From Methanobacteriaceae archaeon (GTDB taxonomy: Archaea; Methanobacteriota; Methanobacteria; Methanobacteriales; Methanobacteriaceae): DNA of 9,749 bases. Below are positions 1-4,342 of the stretch, piece after piece. How positions within the stretch are numbered: position 1 is the first letter of the stretch; every line of letters starts with the position of its first letter. The stretch is taken from NCBI GenBank assembly GCA_030693105.1, contig JAUYBK010000121.1, positions 1 to 9,749 of the forward strand. Direction: 5' to 3'. The notes under the pieces were generated by a model, which saw only the letters and a program-made list of their open reading frames with translations, was not told where the DNA came from and did no database searches. The translations under genes were made by a program, and so were the position numbers.

Positions 1-1066
1 AATTACATTTTTGGATTACTTCTTCTAACATTTTCCACATAGCAGGGTGCATAAGCTGGAAGTGTTTGGCAACTCGGACTCCTCTACGATCAACAGCCAA
101 AGTACACATGGTAAGGTCACTCAGGCCTAAGGTAACAAAATCTAAACCCTCATTTTGGAATTCATCAAAACACAAAAAGGAAGAGGGCGTTTCCAGAGCA
201 ATACCCAAGGGAATATCACGGTGTGGTATCAAGCCCATTTGGACCATAACAGCTTTAACAGCTTGATATTCTGATAAATCTCTTACAAATGGTATTTTTA
301 TTCCCAAATTATCATATCCTTCATCTAAAAGCCGCATTACAGCCCGAAACTCTGATTCCAGTATATCTTGATTTTGCAGATCCTTTTGAATACCACGCAT
401 TCCCAGAAGGGGATTTTTTTCGTGCAATTCCACACTTCCACCAGCTAACCCCCGGAGTTCATCGGTGGGGATATCGAAGGTTCTGAAGTAGACCATTTTA
501 GGGTGAAAGGCTTCAGCTATTATACGGACTCCATCAGAAATTACTTTTTCCAGCTCGCCCTTCTCCTGGAGTTTTTTGGGATGTTTTCCAGTGCGGATAA
601 TAAGATTTTCGATTCTTATGGACCCCACTCCATCGGCAATAGGGGCCACCTTCCAAGCTATTTCTGGCATGTTTAGGTTCACCTTTACACTGGCAGCAGG
701 ACGATACAGGGTCTTTATATTTTTTTCTTCCTCATCAAGTTCCATGAATCCATCATAAATGTTGCCTGTTTTTCCATCTACAGTTACAATATCTCCATTT
801 TTGAGTACTTGAGTAGCTTTTTCAGTGCCCATTACGCAGGCCACTTTCATCTCGCGTAGAATAATAGCCACGTGGCTGGTTAAACCCCCATAATCAGTGA
901 CTACTGCCCCTGCTCTCTGGAGATGAGACGACATGTCCCGCGATGCTCGGGATATGACCACGATCTCCCCCCCATCTAACTGCAGCAGGTCGGAAAGAGT
1001 TTCTATTTTTTTAACTCTCCCCAAACCCATAAAGGGGGTGGTGCCGATTCCTTTTAAAATTATCAT
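1..1066 (-). CDS. ppsA: PEP synthase-like protein lacking the ATP-binding half (3' end outside window)
   Basis: The 355 visible codons start at ATG 1066 and stay open to the window edge. Residues 1-105 form the swivelling phosphohistidine domain of PEP-utilising enzymes, with GGLTSH placing the phospho-His at residue 65, followed by VDGKTGNIYDG. From about 145 the PEP/pyruvate-binding barrel begins: RTFD (Arg195), NPLLGMRG (218-225), Glu292 in LETPSS and Asp317 in GLSDLT, ending in VDRRG and HPAMW. In the family this part moves phosphate between a histidine and pyruvate/PEP during gluconeogenesis. The N-terminal ATP-grasp domain of full-length PEP synthase is absent: the next upstream gene on this strand is the flippase. 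The protein is therefore either the C-terminal subunit of a split enzyme or a divergent paralogue. The usual GTNDLTQ motif reads GLSDLTM here. No strong Shine-Dalgarno site precedes the ATG. The family call is firm; the exact activity is inferred. Confidence 0.85.
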   Translation of the reverse strand, partial: MIILKGIGTTPFMGLGRVKKIETLSDLLQLDGGEIVVISRASRDMSSHLQRAGAVVTDYGGLTSHVAIILREMKVACVMGTEKATQVLKNGDIVTVDGKTGNIYDGFMELDEEEKNIKTLYRPAASVKVNLNMPEIAWKVAPIADGVGSIRIENLIIRTGKHPKKLQEKGELEKVISDGVRIIAEAFHPKMVYFRTFDIPTDELRGLAGGSVELHEKNPLLGMRGIQKDLQNQDILESEFRAVMRLLDEGYDNLGIKIPFVRDLSEYQAVKAVMVQMGLIPHRDIPLGIALETPSSFLCFDEFQNEGLDFVTLGLSDLTMCTLAVDRRGVRVAKHFQLMHPAMWKMLEEVIQKCN

Positions 1067-1126
1067 CTTTTTAATACTTTATTTTTGATTATAGAAATAT
1101 TTTTAGTCTTTTTTACAACACGGAGA

Positions 1127-1169
1127 ATGATTCAATACACCCTATTTTATAAAAAATAAAATGAATCAT
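1127..1169 (-). promoter_or_regulatory. Probable promoter of the PEP synthase-like gene inside an inverted repeat
   Basis: Read on the minus strand, a TATA-type sequence TTTTTATAAAATA lies around 1144-1156, which predicts transcription starting near 1124 and a leader of about 58 bases. It is enclosed by perfect 8-base inverted arms, ATGATTCA at 1127-1134 and TGAATCAT at 1162-1169. A second pair, ATTTTAT and ATAAAAT (1144-1150 and 1156-1162), is nested inside. Arms around a TATA box suggest a binding site for a dimeric regulator, but no regulator is identified. Confidence 0.45.
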
Positions 1170-1194
1170 AAATTGGTAATTGCAGTCCAAAGGA

Positions 1195-1350
1195 TAATGA
1201 AAGGTTGCTCCTCACCGGATTCTACAGCAAGATAAGATGATAGACAGCTGAATTCGCTGGAAAAATCATCAACCCTTTACCTGCAACCTTCTATCCATAT
1301 CTCACCCGGATAGGGGTGGCCGGATCAGGAAAGTGGTGTAACCGGTTAAC
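1195..1350. ncRNA. Candidate structured RNA or long leader, family unknown
   Basis: By hand count, G+C is 76 of 160 bases in 1201-1360 against 18 of 80 in 1081-1160. No meaningful ORF fills it. An 8-base closing stem pairs AAGGTTGC (1201-1208) with GCAACCTT (1283-1290). Inside it, GATGAT and ATCATC enclose a second stem CAGC/GCTG with a short purine internal loop. A third hairpin pairs CTATCC (1291-1296) with GGATAG (1308-1313). On the minus strand a TATA-like ATATATA (1373-1379) would start an RNA near 1350. That could be a free RNA or a 5' leader of the PEP synthase-like gene. It does not match the RNase P, SRP, tRNA, TPP, cobalamin or fluoride riboswitch signatures I know. Orientation is unresolved. 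Confidence 0.35.
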
Positions 1351-1360
1351 GATTCACCGT

Positions 1361-1410
1361 AAAAAAAATAATTATATATCCGGCTGCGGGCCGAAACCGG
1401 GTTGGTGGCC
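1361..1410 (-). terminator. Probable terminator of the flippase gene
   Basis: Eight bases after the flippase stop codon a hairpin can form from GGCC (1407-1410) and GGCC (1389-1392), with AAC/GTT pairing inside. About 20 bases further on, the minus strand carries eight T residues (1361-1368). Archaeal RNA polymerase stops at such oligo-T tracts. The ATATATA between hairpin and T-tract could also act as a promoter for the RNA-like region to the left. Confidence 0.5.
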
Positions 1411-1418
1411 GTCTAACA

Positions 1419-2960
1419 TCAGCGGGCAAATCTGTCCAAAAAGTCGGCTAATTTTTTAACTTTAGAATATAAAGGACCCATTTTGGTGCTTAACTTGTGA
1501 ACGGCCCTTACATCACCTTTTTTCAACCCACCTAATATAATTAGACTCACTAAGTATACTACTGGTGACAAAACCAGGGCCACCAGGAGAAATAGGTAGT
1601 TTTTGGGTAAGATTAATAGTATTAATCCCATGATCACTGCCGCTCCGATAATGCGAATGAAGTCACCTTTAGAAAGGGATACGCCCGCTATTTTCAGAGT
1701 CTGCCAGGATAATGTAGACATTATGAAGAATGCTGATATGGTAGTGGCAATGGCCGTGCCGTTAATTCCATATGTTGGAACCAGGTAAATGCTTAATCCC
1801 AGATCCAAAAAGGTACCTAAGACCAGTACCGTCATAGGGAGGTAGGGTTTACCTAATCCTTGAGATATACTACTGGAAACGGTGTATATTGTGAAAAATA
1901 ACATTCCCGCCGCCAGTATTTGGAGTGCCTGGGCTCCCGGTAAGTAAGCACGTCCAAAAAGCAGGCTAATAATAGGAGCTGCGAATACCATAGTCCCTAC
2001 CGAAAGAGGTAGTACCAACAGGGCCACGTATCGGTAAGACTGATTAACATAGGTTTTAAGGAGGTTTCGGTCGTTTAAACCAATGGCTTCTGCAGCAGCC
2101 GGTAATACCGCAGTGGCCACCGCCATAGAAATGATAAGGGGCAGGCGCGCTACCGGACTGGCAGCACCATAGTAACCCACGTATTGACTGGGAAGATAAA
2201 ATCCTATTACAAAGTTTCCGACAAAGTCAAAAAGAGCCAGTTCTGCCAGTCCCGTGATTACCACCGGTAAAGCAAAAATGAATAACATTTTAGCAATGGA
2301 GAGTTCCTGTTTGAATGACAAAGTTAGTTTAATATCTTTAAGATTAAAACCTACGCCCCTTCTGTAAAGCACATATCCGGCTGCAGCCGATGCAATAAAT
2401 CCAATGGAAGTTCCAATTACCGCACCAGCCACATAAAAACCAGCCAAAATAAGAATTATGGCTGAAGATATCATGAATATTTGTTCAAACGCTTTGGTGA
2501 TGACAATATTCCCCATTTGATAAGAACCCTGAAAAGTTCCCCTCAAAACGGCCACCATTACGCTGAAGGGAGTTATTAAGGCCACCAGTTGAAATGGCAG
2601 CGTTGCTTCGGGTTTATGAAAAAATCCAACAGCTAAAGGCTCTGCTAATAAAAATATGGCCACACTGAATAGTAATCCCAAAATTAAAACCATTTTGGAG
2701 GAGGTGTGTATCACCTGCTTCACCATCTCGTCATCACCCTGAGCCGAGTACTCCGCCACATATTTAGCTATAGCAGGAGGCATTCCTCCGGAAGCAAGCG
2801 TAATGAGTATTCCCTGGAGGGGAATAGCCAGATTGAGTATACCAAATCCAACAGGACCTAATAAATAAGCAGTAGCAAAACGATAAAAGTAGCCCCCGAT
2901 ACGAAATACGAAGGCACCAATCAGCATTATAAGGCTACCCTTTGCAATTTTAGTTGTCAT
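1419..2960 (-). CDS. Polytopic membrane flippase of the MOP superfamily (polysaccharide/lipid-linked precursor type)
   Basis: This 513-residue protein is hydrophobic over almost its whole length, with roughly 12-14 membrane segments separated by short charged loops, and it ends in a basic cytoplasmic tail (about residues 478-513). The start, with a helix followed by FRIGGYFYRFATAYLLGP, GFGILNLAIPLQGI and SGGMPPAIAKYVAEY, is typical of the polysaccharide-synthesis/SpoVB/MurJ-like group. Members flip lipid-linked oligosaccharides or wall precursors across the cytoplasmic membrane. In a pseudomurein organism the cargo could be a pseudomurein precursor or a lipid-linked N-glycan; the sequence does not decide. 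The ATG at 2960 is taken because it begins a normal first amphipathic segment. No clear Shine-Dalgarno site is present, only a weak GGTATC. The gene is divergent from ribL across 208 bases and has its own TATA box. The family is secure; the substrate is unknown. Confidence 0.85.
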   Translation of the reverse strand: MTTKIAKGSLIMLIGAFVFRIGGYFYRFATAYLLGPVGFGILNLAIPLQGILITLASGGMPPAIAKYVAEYSAQGDDEMVKQVIHTSSKMVLILGLLFSVAIFLLAEPLAVGFFHKPEATLPFQLVALITPFSVMVAVLRGTFQGSYQMGNIVITKAFEQIFMISSAIILILAGFYVAGAVIGTSIGFIASAAAGYVLYRRGVGFNLKDIKLTLSFKQELSIAKMLFIFALPVVITGLAELALFDFVGNFVIGFYLPSQYVGYYGAASPVARLPLIISMAVATAVLPAAAEAIGLNDRNLLKTYVNQSYRYVALLVLPLSVGTMVFAAPIISLLFGRAYLPGAQALQILAAGMLFFTIYTVSSSISQGLGKPYLPMTVLVLGTFLDLGLSIYLVPTYGINGTAIATTISAFFIMSTLSWQTLKIAGVSLSKGDFIRIIGAAVIMGLILLILPKNYLFLLVALVLSPVVYLVSLIILGGLKKGDVRAVHKLSTKMGPLYSKVKKLADFLDRFAR

Positions 2961-3018
2961 GTTTTGATACCATTTGAATAAAGAATTGTTATCTAAGAAA
3001 TGAAATCATATCTTCTTT

Positions 3019-3031
3019 ATTTATAAATTTA
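3019..3031 (-). promoter_or_regulatory. TATA box of the flippase gene
   Basis: On the minus strand TAAATTTATAAAT matches the archaeal TATA consensus with A/T-rich sequence upstream. It predicts a transcription start near 2998, giving a leader of about 37 bases before the flippase ATG. Confidence 0.5.
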
Positions 3032-3138
3032 GTAGGCTGTTCTCCTTTAAATTTGGGGTAGGCTAAATTAAAAAATAATTATCATCCCCCAATAATAAAT
3101 ATGTTTTTAAGCACCCCACCCGTATACCCATACATCAA

Positions 3139-3172
3139 TATTCTTAAAAATTTATAAAAAATGATGAGGTGA
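3139..3172 (+). promoter_or_regulatory. ribL promoter and start region (ambiguous)
   Basis: Two overlapping TATA-like stretches, TTCTTAAAAATTTA (3141-3154) and TTTATAAAA (3151-3159), precede ribL. The first predicts a start of transcription around 3168, so the GTG at 3169 could be nearly leaderless. The Shine-Dalgarno-like GAGGTGA (3166-3172) overlaps that GTG instead of preceding it. It would be well spaced only for an ATT at 3178, and is too far (17 bases) from the ATG at 3190. Confidence 0.3.
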
Positions 3173-3627
3173 AGAAAATTAAAACTGTAATGGCAACAGG
3201 AACTTTCGATTTAATCCATCCGGGTCATGGTTATTACTTAGAGGAGTCTAAAAAGTTGGGAGGAAACGATTCTCGACTAATAGTGGTGGTGGCCCGCGAT
3301 AGTACTGTTCGTGCTAAAAAAAGAGTCCCTATAGTTCCTGAAAAGCAGCGCCTAAAAGTGGTTTCCATGTTAAAACCAGTGGATGAAGCTTATTTGGGAA
3401 GTGAAACCGATATGTTTCAAGTGGTGAGAAAATTAAAACCAGATATTATCTCCATTGGTCCCGATCAGAATTTCGACATAGATTTACTAAAAGAACAACT
3501 CCAAAAAAGAGATCTTACGGCAGAAGTTGTTAAAGTAGAGGGTTATTTTGATTCTGACCTGGATAGTACCTGTAAAATCATTAAAAAGATAAAAGATACT
3601 GATTTTCCTTCTGGAAGTTTTTTTTAA
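3169..3627 (+). CDS. ribL: Archaeal FAD synthetase (FMN adenylyltransferase)
   Basis: The 152-residue protein is a single-domain cytidylyltransferase-fold nucleotidyltransferase. GTFDLIHPGH (residues 11-20) carries the HxGH nucleotide-binding motif at 17-20. VVVARDSTVRAKK (39-51), the conserved VPEKQR (56-61) and SIGPDQ (95-100) follow, and DSTCKI (132-137) corresponds to the C-terminal motif. RibL makes FAD from FMN and ATP (or forms related nucleotides) in the cytoplasm of archaea. From memory of the characterised Methanocaldococcus enzyme, C-terminal cysteines matter for redox sensitivity; only one cysteine (135) is present here. The GTG start is chosen because it supplies the first beta strand before GTFD; a start at ATG 3190 would remove most of that strand. 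The gene stands alone, convergent with the small minus-strand genes to its right. Length and motifs fit the family well. Confidence 0.88.
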   Translation: MKKIKTVMATGTFDLIHPGHGYYLEESKKLGGNDSRLIVVVARDSTVRAKKRVPIVPEKQRLKVVSMLKPVDEAYLGSETDMFQVVRKLKPDIISIGPDQNFDIDLLKEQLQKRDLTAEVVKVEGYFDSDLDSTCKIIKKIKDTDFPSGSFF

Positions 3628-3640
3628 AACTATTTTTTTT
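3619..3640 (+). terminator. Oligo-T terminator of ribL
   Basis: Two T-runs, one ending the ribL coding sequence and one of eight T residues (3633-3640), follow without a GC stem. This is the usual archaeal intrinsic stop signal. Confidence 0.6.
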
Positions 3641-3646
3641 GTTAGA

Positions 3647-3715
3647 TTAAATAACCCTAACCATTTTTTTAATGTTTATGCTTATATAAGGGATAAATTC
3701 CAATAACTCATCCAT
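3647..3715 (-). CDS. Possible 22-residue micro-ORF
   Basis: An ATG at 3715 opens 22 codons, beginning MDELLEFIPYISIN and ending at TAA 3647. It is preceded by GGAGGGGG (3725-3731), about 10 bases upstream, which is a good Shine-Dalgarno match, and by a TATA-like AAATATTT near 3770. It is convergent with ribL and lies one direct-repeat unit to the left of the better supported micro-protein gene at 3898-4035, whose product also begins with Met-Asp and an acidic, hydrophobic stretch. At this length the ORF could arise by chance, so it is listed as a candidate only. Confidence 0.2.
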   Translation of the reverse strand: MDELLEFIPYISINIKKMVRVI

Positions 3716-3778
3716 CCACACAGCCCCCTCCAGATTTAATCTCTCTAAAGAAGAAAATAAATTTTCCTAAATATTTTT

Positions 3779-3809
3779 TTCTTGTACTGGGTGCTCCTTA
3801 CACAAAATC
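3779..3809. repeat. Direct repeat, copy 1
   Basis: TTCTTGTACTGGGTGCTCC continues into TTACACAAAATC. It matches copy 2 at 4140-4171 with one single-base gap and a handful of mismatches; the core CTCCTTACAC is identical. On the minus strand it lies upstream of the micro-ORF at 3647-3715, next to a TATA-like stretch. Confidence 0.6.
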
Positions 3810-3897
3810 CTCCATTTTCCGACACTATATGACCCTTTGGATTTGGTGGATTATTTAGATTAGTATATAAGTGTATTAGGTTAGTGGTGTGATACTG

Positions 3898-4035
3898 TTA
3901 TTTATTTCGTCTAAATCGAAGGATTCGGATAATATGATGATTTTTAATTACCTTTTCAGACAGGACATAAATAAATTCTGCCAATAAAATAGCCACTACT
4001 ATGTTGAATATTTCTGGGAAATCAATGAAATCCAT
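3898..4035 (-). CDS. 45-residue single-pass membrane micro-protein, unknown function
   Basis: ATG 4035 opens 45 codons to TAA 3898. The start is supported by AGGTGAT, a near-perfect Shine-Dalgarno site, five bases upstream. The protein starts with an acidic MDFIDFPEIF, continues with a hydrophobic stretch of about 17 residues (NIVVAILLAEFIYVL, 11-25) and ends in a strongly basic tail rich in Lys, His and Arg (28-45). This charge layout predicts a single transmembrane helix with the C-terminus in the cytoplasm. It could be a regulator of a membrane enzyme, a toxin of the small hydrophobic type, or a subunit of a complex. I do not recognise the family. It has its own upstream region containing the CRISPR-repeat-like element and direct repeat copy 2. 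Confidence 0.55.
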   Translation of the reverse strand: MDFIDFPEIFNIVVAILLAEFIYVLSEKVIKNHHIIRILRFRRNK

Positions 4036-4078
4036 CTTTTATCACCTATTCAATATTATAGGTTTTAGGGCTAAAAGT

Positions 4079-4106
4079 GTTTCAATCCTTATTTTAATGG
4101 AAATAC
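4079..4106 (-). repeat. Solitary CRISPR-repeat-like sequence
   Basis: Read on the minus strand this 28-base stretch begins GTATTTCCATT and ends AAGGATTGAAAC, the layout and 3' end of a widespread CRISPR repeat group ending in ATTGAAAC. Only one copy was found in the window; no spacers or cas genes flank it. It lies 43 bases upstream of the micro-protein start and might form part of its promoter (AAAATAAGG). It may be an orphan repeat, an anti-repeat, or chance resemblance. Recognition is from memory, not from a database. Confidence 0.35.
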
Positions 4107-4139
4107 AATCTTTCAGTATAGGACACCTAGGTAGCTATT

Positions 4140-4171
4140 TTCTTGTCTAGGTACTCCTTACACTAAACATC
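4140..4171. repeat. Direct repeat, copy 2
   Basis: This copy of the direct repeat at 3779-3809 contains the same CTCCTTACAC core and lies 361 bases further right. The two copies bracket the micro-protein gene and the CRISPR-repeat-like element. Just to its left, CCTAGGTAG (4126-4134) echoes the CTAGGTAC inside the repeat (4147-4154). On the minus strand it lies about 105 bases upstream of the micro-protein start codon. Confidence 0.6.
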
Positions 4172-4318
4172 TAAACTATTTTTTCAATTATACTTGCTAT
4201 ATTTTAATATTAAATTCCTGAAAAGTATGTCATTTTAGGTATAAAACTTAAAAAAAGCACTAGATTTAGGTTAAATAAAGTTAAAACTAATCAGACTTTT
4301 TTAAAATTCTCATTTTGA

Positions 4319-4341
4319 AAAATAAAAAAAAAGAAAAAAAA
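4319..4341 (-). terminator. Oligo-T terminator of the large wall-hydrolase gene
   Basis: Directly after the stop codon at 4343 the minus strand is almost pure T, with runs of eight and nine T residues. This is a strong archaeal terminator. The remaining bases from 4172 to 4318 are AT-rich and show no ORF or recognisable element. Confidence 0.65.
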
Positions 4342-4342
4342 T

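Noticed and set aside
66..758. Three short plus-strand frames in the first 760 bases
   Set aside because: All lie antisense to the continuous PEP synthase-like gene, whose conserved motifs run through the same region.
1265..1275. C-box-like TTGATGA on the minus strand inside the RNA-like island
   Set aside because: It is part of the GATGAT/ATCATC stem and has no matching D box, so a C/D guide RNA is not supported.
3652..3884. Telomere-like or regulatory CCCTAACC/TTAGG repeats near 3652 and 3873, also 8355-8369
   Set aside because: Copies are too short and scattered, and fit chance in AT-rich DNA.
3935..3965. C/D-box sRNA like start (ATGATGA followed by an A/T-rich guide-length stretch)
   Set aside because: No CTGA D box at the right distance and no second box pair; the bases are accounted for by the micro-protein gene on the other strand.
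3628..4342. A transposon or insertion sequence remnant
   Set aside because: Direct repeats are present but there are no terminal inverted repeats and no transposase fragment; kept only as a possibility in the repeat finding.
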